DNA from: Amoebidium appalachense
Taxonomy: Eukaryota; Ichthyosporea
Length of the DNA stretch: 64,000 nucleotides
Assembly (NCBI GenBank): GCA_963693365.1
Contig: CAVNZM010000007.1
Location: 5,766,001 to 5,830,000, forward strand
Direction of reading: 5' to 3'
This document shows positions 13,676 to 35,559 of this stretch, one piece after another. A program made the position numbers and the translations under genes. Numbering within the stretch: the first letter of the stretch is position 1; every line of letters starts with the position of its first letter. The notes below the pieces were generated by a model that was not told where the DNA came from, did no database searches, and saw only the letters and a list, made by a program, of their open reading frames with translations.

Positions 13676-14348
13676 CGTGTGCACATGCGCGTGCATGTAC
13701 ATGTGCATGTGTGCTCGTATGTACGTGCGTGCATGTGTACACATGTCTGCATGCCTGTGCATGTGCATGAGCATTTGGATGTGTGCATGTGCATGTACAC
13801 GCGTGTGTGAGCATTTACATGTGTGTGCGTGCATGTGCATGTGCATGTGTGAGTGTGTACGTGCTTACCGTCCAGTGTCAGACCGTTGTACTCCCTGTAA
13901 GCCTGGAATGCCCTCTCAGGGTAGGCAAACACCACCTCGGCAGTGCCCAGAGACTGCCCCCGTGCACTGTACTGCACCGCCACACGAACCAACGGCCCAA
14001 GCGTCCCAAACAGCTCCTGCATAAGCGAAGGGTGGGTGGGTGGGGGGGGGGGGGGGGGGGGGTGGAAGGGGAGTGGGGAGAGCGGGGAGGGGTGGAGGGA
14101 GAGGGGGGGAGGGGGGATGGGGAGGGGAAGGAGAAGTTAGAATGAGTAATCGAAGTCAACGGACAATACAATGCAGAATGCAAACCACAAAAAGAGTATG
14201 CATGGGGGGGGGAGAGGGGGGGGTGGGGGGGGGGGGATAGAATGTGGTACACAGTATGTTTGGAAACACATATACGACAGACAACACAGTGCCAATGCAC
14301 AATTCGCACATCACACACAAAGAGCATGCATTAGCAGAGCCCATCGTT

Positions 14349-14381
<33 letters not shown>

Positions 14382-14513
14382 ATCGAGAGCGAAGATGGGT
14401 GTTTTAGTGGAGGGATAGTAACTGCTTGCACGCCTGTGTGACGTGGGTGTGTGTGTGGAGACTGAAAGGGGGAAACGGGAAAGGGGCTAGAAGACGACTA
14501 AGCAGGAAGGGGT

Positions 14514-14592
<79 letters not shown>

Positions 14593-14989
14593 TGTGGGTG
14601 TGTAGGTGGGGGAAGGACGAGGTGTTGAGCTGGATTGACTAGAAAGGAGAGCAGGTGGAAAAGAAAGGGCATGGGACGTGGGGGCAGGAGATGGGGTGGA
14701 TTGAAATTTGGGTGGAGGGGGCTGAATAACAAAAAAATTTGCAAGTTGAGTGATAGAAGAGGAAAAGAGGAGGACTGGGGTGAAAAATTAGAGGGGTGGA
14801 GTAGAGGGTGTGTGTGTGTGGGGGGGGGGGGGGGGGAGGGGAGGGGGGGGGGGGGAGGGAGGAGGGAGAAAGGGAGGTAAAAGGAGAGGAAGAAAGAGGA
14901 AAGATGGTGAAACTGAATAAGTAGCGGGGGGGGGGGGGGGGGAGAGGGGGAGAGAGAGAGAGAGGGGAGGGGGGAGGGAGGGAGGGAGG

Positions 14990-15022
<33 letters not shown>

Positions 15023-16356
15023 GGGAGTAGCAAGAGGGGAAGAAAAAGAGAGAGAGAAAGAGGGAGAGAGAGGGGAAGGCAGGGGGAAGAGAGTGAGAGA
15101 GGGAGTGGGAGAGGGGGGGAGGGGGGGAGAGAGAGTGAGAGAGAGGGGGGGGGGGGGGAGAGAGGGAGAGAGAGGGAGAGGGGGAGAGAGACACTTTGTC
15201 CAAGGAAAGCGTGTGTGGTGCGTGATTACATGGTCTGATTACATGGTCTAGTGTTGCAAGGTTAAAAGGGGACGGTTGCCAAAAGCCAAAACACCCCGGC
15301 TATGAAAAAATGGAGAACGATAGGCAATTGCGGGGCTGGTGGCTTTTACGTGCTATTGTAGGTCTATGTGTGTCTGTTGGAGGCAAATTGGGAAACAAAA
15401 GCAACAGTGGAGTAGGAGTGTGGAGCGGACTAACTTGCAGGCTTATCATGGCTGAGAATTCAAGAGACAAGAACACACACACCACAGGTGTCTGCTGTTG
15501 CAACCACCAAGCAGAGCTTTGGAGCAAGAGCTTCGAGGGCAACCAAGAAAGTAGCCATGGAAGAGGCAAGCAATAAACAAGAGACATGCAAGAGAGAGAA
15601 CCCACCCTCAAATCTGCGTCATCCACACGAGGGTGAAGGTTTGCAATCAGGAGCTTCGTTGCAGTGTTCCCCTGCCGTGGGGCGGCGAATCCATTACCTA
15701 CAGGGCCAGGAGGGGCCGCGTATGAACTGTTGTAATGCGTGGCTGGGGCTCTCGCTGTTGTCTGTGTGTTTGGAAACATGGAATCAAAAAAAAGCTCATG
15801 TTTATGTCGTGGGAGTAAGCCAACATCTGAAGCAGGGGCGGTGTGGAAGGTGTTCGTGGTCATGCTTGCTAGGAACGATGTACTGAAAAAAGGAAGAGGG
15901 TGAGCACAAGTTCAAGGCTAAATTGAATGCAAAGCCGGAAAGACATGTCAAAGTTGACTCTCGATCTATACCTATGCCCCTGAGCTATAGAGGAGAAGCT
16001 AATTGGTCGTTTTTCTCGCAACATGGACTGTTCGGTCAACGTCAAGCACACTCCCTTCCCGGGGATATAGACTGACAACACCGTCGCATACAGAGAGATT
16101 CGCAAAGAGTCATTCTCATGTTCCCGATTGGACGTGGTAATCCGACCCCTTATACCTGATACGGTGCAGCCCTGTTTCCCTGAGCATACCCCTGACCACC
16201 TCGCATGGCCCCCCCGCCCCTCCCTCCACGGAACCCCTGGCCCCCTCGCGAGCTCCCGCCTCGGTCACTCCCCCCGCGGCCCCTCCCTCGGCCCCGGCGA
16301 AGGGATGGGTCCTTAGCTACAAGGTCATCTAGGGCAATGTCGAGCTTTTCAGTCAT
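10343..16356 (-). CDS. ALYREF: Aly/REF mRNA export adaptor (THO complex subunit 4), 7 exons
   Basis: Aly/REF is a TREX component that binds spliced mRNA and, with UAP56, hands it to the NXF1 export receptor in the nucleus. Exons (minus): 16356-16156, 15761-15606, 14016-13869, 12682-12571, 11550-11455, 11004-10941, and a weakly supported last exon 10366-10343 (LNFLIDV, stop); about 266 aa, all phases consistent. The protein starts MTEKLDIALDDLVA, the conserved N-terminal UAP56-binding motif. An RGG-rich stretch follows, then an RRM (about residues 103-177) with RNP2 KLLIANL and RNP1-like SLGTAEVVFA, then a second RGG region (about 209-240) and the C-terminal helix EDLDKELESFM. This is the canonical architecture and length. 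The final exon is chosen only because it continues phase 0 after a CCCAG acceptor and stops after 7 codons; the true C-terminus may differ. Confidence 0.93.
10896..10937. repeat. Poly-G run at Aly/REF donor
   Basis: About 40 G on the plus strand, immediately after the GTAAC donor of the exon ending at 10941; the transcript reads poly-C. Confidence 0.9.
11280..11435. repeat. Poly-C and poly-A homopolymer tracts
   Basis: About 29 C, then about 32 A (11309-11340), then about 37 A (11399-11435), in an Aly/REF intron. The A runs become poly-U in the transcript and could serve as a polypyrimidine tract. Confidence 0.9.
12683..12768. repeat. (GT)n directly at an Aly/REF 3' splice site
   Basis: An essentially pure GT repeat of over 40 units. 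In transcript sense it is (CA)n and its last CAG forms the acceptor of the exon at 12682-12571. Confidence 0.9.
13310..13540. repeat. (GA)n-rich purine tract
   Basis: Interrupted GA/GGGA repeats, with a purer (GA)n near 13475-13526, in the Aly/REF intron between 13869 and 12682. Confidence 0.85.
14515..15192. repeat. (GT)n followed by long GA/G-rich purine tract
   Basis: About 38 GT units at 14515-14591, then several hundred bases that are almost entirely purine on the plus strand (14800-15192). They occupy most of the Aly/REF intron 14017-15605. Confidence 0.85.
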
Positions 16357-16870
16357 GTTTGCGGTGTAGAAAACCTATGAGAGAATTCTTGAATCCGAAC
16401 AAGGAAGGGAAGGAAGGAAGAAAAAAGAACCGAAAAAGTTTGGCCGAAGCACTTGCATCGCGATGGGATATTTTTGGCGCGCAGTGAATGATCCAGGGAT
16501 ACTCCAGCTCATGATTTATAGCTATTGGAGCGTGTTGTTTAGCTTTTTAAATGAGTAAAATATAGTTTTTAGGTTTCTCTTTGCTTATACATCGAATGAA
16601 CGTAAGCTTTAAAATTCTCTAAGGGGATATCCTCTGCAGTTATGTCACGTTTATCACTCGGTGTTCGCGAAAGGCTCGGCGACACAAAGGCTTGCATGGC
16701 AACTGCAAAGCTCAGGTGCACAAGATTTATCAATCAGCTCTGGTTTGTGGTCTTAATCAGCATTTGAAAACCCATTTTACAAAGATGCAAGGTTTCCCAC
16801 AGCTATTTTCGGAACAAGACGCTTCTTACTAAGGAGCTGCAGGCAGAGCACATTCTTCGGCCGAGCGAGA
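16357..16870. promoter_or_regulatory. Shared divergent promoter region, Aly/REF (-) and KHDC4-like (+)
   Basis: The two start codons are 514 bp apart and diverge, so this stretch must contain both promoters and 5' UTRs. It is free of the simple repeats that fill the flanking introns. TTTTTGGCGCGC at 16471-16482 matches the E2F/DP consensus TTTSSCGC. No other element is called. Confidence 0.6.
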
Positions 16871-28777
<11,907 letters not shown>

Positions 28778-30589
28778 CATCCACATGTTGCCCCCTTCCC
28801 CCCCCCCCTCCCACCAAAAAAAAAAAATGCACATCCCCACCCCCAGTCCCACCTCGCCCTCTACCTTCCTCGGCTCCCCCGTTTGCCACCTTCCCCTTTC
28901 TCAACTCTATTGGGCATCTCAGTTTGTTCACTGCCAACATGTCATCTCCAGGATCTTGTTGGTGCTTCGTTTTTATAGTTGACACTCGATAATATTAATA
29001 TTTTGCAGAACTTTGTTCGTGGGGCACGTGTTTCAGTGCTGTTTATAGAAGTCCTGTAGTTGACTCATCATTTTTAACTTTGGTGAACACGATGTTGGTG
29101 CCTGTGGCGCTGTCTGTTGGGAGCGGGCGGGTCATGCCTGTTGTACAACTTCTAACTGCCCTGTCTTCGTTTAGTCAGTATCAAGGGTTCACGTCATAGT
29201 TAACTATCACAGCCTTCCCACTTTCTGACAACGTATTCGTATAATCCAGAAAAGTTTCTGGTGTTGGCTGGGTCTGTACTGTACCTGCCCATGCATACAT
29301 TCCCGGTTAGCATTCAGCCAGACTTCCTTTCTGATTAGTTGGTCGACTTCAAGGTGTGTGTGTGCTGCTGCAGGATTTATTTAGGTTGCCCCTACATCAT
29401 AGCGATGATAATGCTTGTCCCAGTGTGTCTGTGGCACACTTACCTTTCACCTTTTCAGTGATGATACAAAGACAGTTACTGTATTTATTGCTGTGCGCTA
29501 TTGATGTATCCCCTCAGGAGCACGAAGTCGAATCTCTAACTAATGTTCATGCCATGCTTGTTCCTAATCATGAATATGTGTGCTTTTGGGAGTCCTTGGT
29601 TCACGCATGTTTTTCTTGTTCAGCACTGAATTCGTTGAGGTGGTGATGAATTGCAGTCGTACGCCTGTCGACACGTCTGTTGCATTCTGAACCCTTTTTA
29701 TGTGTCACTTGCTTTCCACGCCGGCCGTATGCCAGCTACCAAAAACACTTCATGTTCTCATAGCAAGGCTTTTGCGGAAAGCAAACGCGTGATTGAGAAG
29801 CCCATAGAAACACCACTAGTACTATTTGAAGCATGTGTCAGCGTCGACGGTCCAATAACGGTAATCTCGCCAAAAGAGTGCTGGCAAAGGCGTGATCATC
29901 ACAGTGTGGCTGGTGCTGCCAGGCCTGGCCATGTACTGGGACACAACCGCGGGGAAAGCCAGTCACGCTGTCGCTCGATCCACCCCTGCTCAACGATTTA
30001 TGGTCGGCACACCGTGAGAAGTCTGTGCGTACACCGGTTTAGGGTTGCACACGCAAGCGTGGTAGCCTATTCGAAGGCATGCAATATTTGTGATGACTTG
30101 AGAGAAACGATGGCAGGGAGGATCGACGCGTCAAAAGTGCGTGCAGTGTCTGGCAGGCGCTGCACATAACTTATGACCATCACAGTGAATTCAAGTACAA
30201 CTTAGTGACTTGAAGTGGATGCTTTGTCACAGGGTGAGTTGTTGGCCGATCGATGTCACAGTGTAGATGTGTGTCCTGTGGTGTGTGCCACTCCGCGGAG
30301 AGGCCCACTGAGGCACGCGGGGTACAAACGGAACCAGGCCAGCCAAAATGCTGTTACCCGTTCAGATACACTGCAGCTTTTTGGGGCCGGTAGGCTCCTT
30401 TCTGCTCCACGAGATCAAATAGGAGTAGGGTTCGAAAGATCCGGACGTGGAGGGGGGAGGTGAGGCTCGAAGCCGGGGTAGCTGCGAATATATGCGATTT
30501 GATTGGCTAATCGGAGGAGGGTAAACGATAAAAACGCTTTTGCCCAATCGCTGACACGGATTCTGAAGAGCAAATAAGTGGGTGTTTAT
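28778..30589. other. Intergenic, no gene recognised
   Basis: About 1.8 kb of largely unique sequence downstream of KHDC4. It contains short open frames (for example 29651-30169, 172 codons) without recognisable domains, signal peptide or convincing splice sites. No clear AATAAA was seen after the KHDC4 stop. I see no tRNA or rRNA. Confidence 0.5.
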
Positions 30590-30606
30590 GGACCACTTTG
30601 GATCTA
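30590..30606 (+). repeat. Candidate left terminal inverted repeat
   Basis: GGACCACTTTGGATCTA, exact inverted match to 34201-34217. Confidence 0.5.
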
Positions 30607-30891
30607 CTATCCCAAAATCGATCAATTTTTTACTTCGCTCAAACTCCCGAGGTTGGCAGCCATAGGGCCTGCAATCAGACGGTCCCCAGCACTAGCCCCA
30701 CGCAAACGTTTCGTGTGCAGCTACATAAAGCCTTCACGTTCGCTTCGACTCCCACACGCTGTCATACTGTAGCTGTGAAGCATAAACTTGCGAAATTTTT
30801 GTCTCTTTAACTGTAGTTTTATGTTTAAGTTTTTCAAAAAAAAATTGGGCTGATCTTTGAGTGAATCACACACCCACTTTCACAACACTCG

Positions 30892-31264
30892 CAATACACC
30901 ATGGGTGTCGAAGGTTTACTGCCTGCTTTGGGCGTTTCAGAACAGAAACGCGCCTGCTTTCTTCCCAACTCACTCTCTGGTCATAGAATAGGCATTGACG
31001 TGTCAACCGTTATATACAACGTGATCGCTCAGTCCACCTTTTCCCAACACGTAGCAAAATACAACCACGACAACGTTCAATACACCATGGGTGTCGAAGG
31101 TTTACTGCCTGCTTTGGGCGTTTCAGAACAGAAACGCGCCTGCTTTCTTCCCAACTCACTCTCTGGTCATAGAATAGGCATTTGACGTGTCAACCGTTAT
31201 ATACAACGTGATCGCTCAGTCCACCTTTTCCCAACACGTAGCAAAATACAACCACGACAACATT
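30892..31264. repeat. Tandem duplication of 186 bp over the start of the XPG-like fragment
   Basis: Copy 1 is 30892-31077 and copy 2 is 31078-31264. They are nearly identical. Copy 2 has one extra T in GGCATTTGACG (GGCATTGACG in copy 1) and ends CAACATT instead of CAACGTT. Both contain the same start codon (30901 and 31087). Confidence 0.95.
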
Positions 31265-31504
31265 AACATGCCATCCAAAAAAATGAGCAAACATCACAAA
31301 CTCCATTCTGGAAAAGATTAGTTCATAGAGCTCAACTGTATTCCGGTGTGTGTTTTTGATGGAGAACCGGCACCCAGTAAAGAGCACACGAGGGCTGAAA
31401 GAATTACTAACAAGAAGAATGCATACAACGCCGGAGAGTATGCTAAGGCTGTCAGCCCCCCCTCCGGCCTGGTACGCCTGGTTATGGACACACTGCGGGC
31501 AAAC
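30901..31504 (+). pseudogene. XPG/FEN1-like nuclease N-terminal fragment, duplicated and broken
   Basis: The frame from ATG 30901 reads MGVEGLLPALGVSEQKRACF then HRIGIDVSTVIYNVI. It resembles the N-terminal domain of the XPG/FEN1/EXO1 family of structure-specific 5' nucleases, with the metal-binding Asp in GIDVS. A 186-bp tandem duplication repeats the start. In copy 2 an extra T shifts the frame after HRIGI. Downstream, CIPVCVFDGEPAPSKEHTRAE (31334-31400) matches the second conserved block (VFDG.P...K) of the same domain, but a TAG at about 31318 precedes it. The similarity ends at the (CA)n beginning at 31500, and no XPG-I domain or C-terminus was found before the convergent transposase. 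It is either a decayed gene, a mis-assembled one, or one whose further exons I cannot recognise. Confidence 0.6.
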
Positions 31505-31533
31505 ACACACACACACACAGACACACAGACACA

Positions 31534-31612
<79 letters not shown>

Positions 31613-31939
31613 ACACACAGACACACACACACACAGACACACACACACACACAGACACACACACACACCACACAAACGCACACACACACACATACTTATA
31701 TGAGCTCAGGCTTAAATCATTCTCTTACCCATTTACAAGACATCCCCTTCCTTCCTTCCCCAGTCTGTCCCACTGCCCCCCCGCCCCCATCCCATCCCCC
31801 ATGATGCCCCCTCCCCCCCCCCCCTCCCCCCCCTCCCCTCCGAAATATTGATCCCCCTCTCTCTCTCCCCCCCCCCCCCCTCCCCACTTCACCGAAGGCT
31901 AACAGCACGGCATAGCCCATGCTCTCCCCCTCCCCCGGG

Positions 31940-32032
<93 letters not shown>

Positions 32033-32036
32033 TATC
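31502..32036. repeat. CA/CAGA microsatellites and C-rich tracts
   Basis: (CA)n with CAGA interruptions at 31502-31692, C-rich blocks at 31770-31885, then (CA)n-(GA)n at 31942-32032. This fills the gap between the XPG-like fragment and the transposase. Confidence 0.9.
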
Positions 32037-32259
32037 TGTTCACTGAATCTTGTTTCTCAGACCCTTTCTCTTCCATCCCTCCTCCCCCCCCTCCCCCCCC
32101 CACACCCCCTCCCCCCTCCCACACACCCATCCACCATGCAAAGAGGAAAAAGAAAGATTGAGTGGCAGGGGTGACCGAAGGGTAGGGGGAGGGGGGGGGG
32201 GGGGGGGGGGGGGAGCAACTGCATTTAATGAACCTCGAACCCATGCCAATACGTGCTCT

Positions 32260-33960
32260 TTATTTTTTTGCCTCCTCCACCACCAGCGGCCGCTGGAAAT
32301 TGGTGAGGAAGGCACAGACCAAGAACACAGAGTGAGCAATTTTAAATTGCGTCACGGGGGATGGGGGCATTTAGCCACTTATAGCTCTTGATTCTAGCTA
32401 TTGCCCTTTCTACGTGAATGTGGAGGGAGGCAATACTGCGGCCTTCAGCTGCCTGCTTCCCCGTAAATTGCCTAATACCATCTCTCTTGAAGGGGGCTGG
32501 AAACAGTGGAGGCCTGCCATTTCACACTGTTCCCTAATATGCACACCTTTATCTATCATTATGCCCATGCCCTTAGGTACCTTAGCAATAACACGCGCAT
32601 TCTGGCACATTATCTTATCGGATGCACCACCCCCATTGGCACCCTCCACTAAGCCCACACGCAGTGAGGGCAAAACTCCCACAAGCCACTTTAAGGTATG
32701 CCGTTGCTTATAATCACTCCACATGAGAGACGCGAGGTGTGCGTCTGAAGAGATCTCACCAATGATCTCTGTAGCATCTAGAATGATACCGGTTTCCCTA
32801 TACTGGGGACTGTCCTTAAAGAGCTTGTGTGCATCTGCTTCTAATTCTTCCTTCGAAGGAAGGTCAGGAAACAAGAACTGCACCACCCCAACCAAAAACA
32901 TAACCCGTGCACGAAGTATGGTGCTTACTGTTGCTTCACTTACACCGAACAGGTAGCCCATGTGCTCCTGTGGGAATCCCTGCCTCATATACACCAGCGT
33001 AAGCAGAATCTCGTTGTCCCAACTGAGTTTTCGAGCTGGACCGTTGTGTGCCTTTGGCTTCCCCTCCATGTTCAGGTTTGCCCCGCCCACCAGCTCGCAT
33101 ATTTCCAAAAACAACGACAAAACGGTCCAGTTGGGAAACCCCGTGTACGTGCTTACTAACTTATCGTTGTCCTTGATCATGTCTATGGACATGCGCGTGA
33201 TCTTTTCCTTCTTTATCGAAAGTAGCTCGTTCTGTAGTTCCAGGTTTTCTTTCAAACTAGCTGTCGTTTCTTTCGCACACTTTTCCGCCTCTGCTTTCAT
33301 TTGGTCCACTTTGCATAACGCCATACTTAGCTGCGCAGCCAAACCCTTATTCCCTGCGAGCACACTCTTTGCCCACACATCTGCTGCAGACAGCTTTTCG
33401 TCCCTTTCCTCGATTTGTTTGTCCTTCTCGGCTAGTTCCGCCTCTAGCCTGCGCAACTCGGCGTTTTTCTCGTCCAACATAGCCTGGAGTTGTTCGATTG
33501 TGCACGGGGGGGGCGGTTCCTGTTCCTCCTGTGCGTTTTGGATCTCATCTCTCGCTCGTTTTGCAGCTCTCTCTCTGCGCTCTGTGTCTAGTTTCCTTTT
33601 ACGCTCAGCCTCATCCTTGTTATACCCGGGTATTTCGACACCCTCAGGCACCGCTAGGCGTCCGTTGCTTACATCATCCGACCACGCTCGCGGAAGGGCC
33701 TTGGGTTTTAGAGGTTTGTTTTCACGGTCACCATTCTCAAACTGGTCATCATCAAAGTGGTCGCGGCAAAGCCGCAGGTTTTTACTGTTTTTCTTTAATT
33801 CGACCCATTCTTCAGTGCGTCCCACCCTAAGAAAAACCTCAGTTGCATACTCAGGACCCTTTATTTGTACAAACTTAGGAACACCGTTTTTCTGTTTTTT
33901 GGAACAGAGAGCGTGGTTACACTTCTGGACCATTTTTTGCGCTACTGTGCAGGCCCACAT
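32260..33960 (-). pseudogene. THAP zinc-finger DDE transposase (ISL2EU/IS4EU-like), two frameshifts
   Basis: A cut-and-paste transposase. The first frame runs from ATG 33960 to a stop at 32410 (516 aa; in-frame sequence extends upstream to a TTAG acceptor-like site at 33991). The N-terminus is a C2CH THAP DNA-binding finger (CNHALC ... EWVELKK ... LCRDHF). A Glu/Lys/Arg-rich coiled coil covers about residues 110-260. Next comes an HTH_Tnp_4-like segment (LSWDNEILLTLVYMRQGF...GVSEATVSTIL) and a DDE_Tnp_4 domain with GIILDATEI, ASDKI and MIDKGV. The rest lies in other frames: IASLHIHVERAIARIKSYKW, which carries the catalytic Glu, begins after a one-base loss in the C run at 32459-32462. VTQFKIAHSVFLVC and LTNFQRPLV follow a one-base gain in a G/C run near 32353-32366, ending at stop 32262. 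Both lesions sit in homopolymers, so assembly error competes with real decay. Confidence 0.88.
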
Positions 33961-34114
33961 AGGGCCGTTAGCCGGCAGCACATCCTGCACCTAAGCAAAA
34001 ATGTGCGTGAGCTAACAAACAATTGTTGTATGTAGTAAACTTTTTTTGCGAAAACCCTCTTTTTTCCCTTCTAAGGGTTGGTGGGAAAGTGGTACGTTGC
34101 TGCACGTGTTACGC

Positions 34115-34141
34115 GTTGGCGGGGAAAGTTTCCCGCCAAAA
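34115..34141. promoter_or_regulatory. Palindromic pair of E2F-like sites
   Basis: GTTGGCGGGGAAAG then TTTCCCGCCAAAA form a near-perfect inverted repeat. Each arm matches the E2F/DP consensus TTTSSCGC with a strong core. It lies 155 bp upstream of the transposase ATG (minus) and 129 bp upstream of the small gene at 34270 (plus), so it could serve either. Confidence 0.5.
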
Positions 34142-34200
34142 CCCATGGGGCGGGCTAGGCCCTATGGGTCATGAGCCACATTCCACAAATCGGCCTATTA

Positions 34201-34217
34201 TAGATCCAAAGTGGTCC
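34201..34217 (-). repeat. Candidate right terminal inverted repeat
   Basis: Reverse complement of GGACCACTTTGGATCTA at 30590-30606, located 53 bp before the small gene's start codon. Confidence 0.5.
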
Positions 34218-34269
34218 GCCCCAATAACGAACGGAGAACGGATATTGTTGAGTCATTTGCCCACATAAT

Positions 34270-34401
34270 ATGGGTTCCCGCAAGGTTGGTTCTGGTGGTG
34301 GAATGAGGACCTGGCAGGTCGTTCTGCTCCTGTTTGCTGTCGCCCTGGGTGCACAGGTGTGTATATGCCCCCCCCCCCCCCCCCCCCCCCCCCCGTGGCC
34401 G

Positions 34402-34443
<42 letters not shown>

Positions 34444-34877
34444 AGGCTCCCCCCCTTCCCCCCCCCCCCCGCCCCCACCCCACCCCTCTCTTCCTGTCCC
34501 AAACGCCCAAAGACTTTCCCCGCACACGTACCTCCTAGTTTCTCGCGACATGAACCGTGACACATACACACACACAAACACACACACACATACACACACA
34601 CACACACACACGTCACACACACACACACACAGACACACACACATGTGCACACTGTGATACACACAGAAACACACACACGCACACACGTGTACACACATGA
34701 GCACATGCACACACACATTACGTGGATCACAAACACACACACTCTTCAACATTAATATTCGTTTTCTCATAATAACAGTTTTGGATTGCCCTGCGCGAGG
34801 GGCATGAGCCACTGGCCCCATCTAGCAGACGGGAGCCCCGCATTCGCCTGCCAGTATCTTATTATCCAAGAGTCTGA
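34270..34877 (+). CDS. Small two-exon membrane or secreted microprotein, 61 aa
   Basis: Function unknown. Exon 1 is 34270-34356 and exon 2 is 34779-34877, joined in phase 0 by a GTGTGT donor and an AATAACAG acceptor. The product begins MGSRKVGSGGGMRTWQ, followed by one hydrophobic segment VVLLLFAVALGAQFWIAL (about residues 17-34) and a basic, Pro/Arg-containing tail ending LPVSYYPRV. A second in-frame ATG at codon 12 would give 50 aa. The segment could be a signal anchor or an uncleaved signal peptide. The intron is filled with poly-C and CA repeats. AATAAA follows the stop by 11 nt (34889-34894). A palindromic E2F-like site lies upstream. I recognise no family, and the support is splice-site agreement, the hydrophobic segment and the polyadenylation signal. 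Confidence 0.5.
34362..34450. repeat. Poly-C tracts in the microprotein gene intron
   Basis: Several C runs of 20-40 nt, followed by a CA-rich stretch (34563-34740). Confidence 0.9.
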
Positions 34878-35559
34878 GTCAACTTATGAATAAAGATCAG
34901 GTTATCATATGCATAGCTGCATCGTGCCCCTTCATCATGCAGCCATCTACTTGAAAGCGATATGGAAGGCAAAGTTTTCCCGCCAAAACCGTATCACGTG
35001 AGCCAGAGCTCATTGGATGGTCGCTAGGCTATTGCTTCCAAAGCATGCGGTATTTGATTGGCACATTCAACAGATGGAAGCAATAAGCTGTGCACTGGTC
35101 ACCTTGGTTCTCACGTGCACCGTGTACCGCGCTCTCATGCAGGCGTCATTCGAAGCTCTATGAGATTATGAAATGCTACGTTATTTTTCTATTCACAAAC
35201 TTATGAGGTTATATATACTTTTTAGCCCCCAAAGTATGTTTCCTACAATAATAGAATTGTCTCTTAGTCAAGTATCTACCGTAAGAATCAACAAAACCAA
35301 GGCTTGAATTCCGAATCCTATTCCGAAATCCGAATCAGGGACCCGAAGTATTGGATAAACGCCATTCGTTCAATATCACGCACAGTAGTCACCGGTAATA
35401 TTCCAGTATTGATGAGCCAACGTTGACAACAGCACCGGTGGACAGCCAACAAGCCCAGTTCGTCCATTCTCTGTTCTAGCCAACTCCAACCTATTCCAGG
35501 AACCGTTTTACACTTGTGTTATAGAGTTAAGGAGTGACGGGTTTCCTCAGCAAGAGAGA
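34878..35559. promoter_or_regulatory. Upstream region of acyl-CoA dehydrogenase gene
   Basis: Contains the AATAAA of the preceding small gene (34889-34894) and an E2F-like TTTTCCCGCCAAAA at 34975-34988 followed by CACGTG at 34994. The remainder is AT-rich unique sequence presumed to hold the acyl-CoA dehydrogenase promoter and 5' UTR. No gene is recognised. Confidence 0.45.

Larger units (their letters stand above)
30590..34217. mobile_element. Candidate ISL2EU/IS4EU-type DNA transposon with 17-bp inverted repeats
   Basis: GGACCACTTTGGATCTA at 30590-30606 recurs as its exact reverse complement at 34201-34217, both facing inward. The enclosed 3.6 kb holds a THAP-DDE transposase pseudogene (minus) and an XPG/FEN1-like nuclease fragment (plus), converging tail to tail. 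THAP plus DDE_Tnp_4 is typical of ISL2EU/IS4EU elements, which can also encode a second nuclease (YqaJ type). No target-site duplication is evident: AT lies left of the first repeat and GC right of the second. The true ends are therefore uncertain and the nuclease may not belong to the element. Confidence 0.45.

Noticed and set aside
29651-30169. 172-codon open frame
   Set aside because: No family resemblance, no promoter or splice signals, and amino-acid composition typical of non-coding sequence.
30410-30460. Possible tRNA B-box (GGTTCGAAAG)
   Set aside because: No matching A-box or cloverleaf arms within tRNA distance.
32282-32391. Plus-strand exon-like stretch beginning RPLEIGEEG after a CACCAG acceptor
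   Set aside because: The minus strand here encodes the transposase ending LTNFQRPLV; the plus frame is its shadow.
32960-33994. Open frame of 344 codons on the plus strand
   Set aside because: It is the antisense of the THAP-DDE transposase, whose minus-strand frame contains the recognisable domains.
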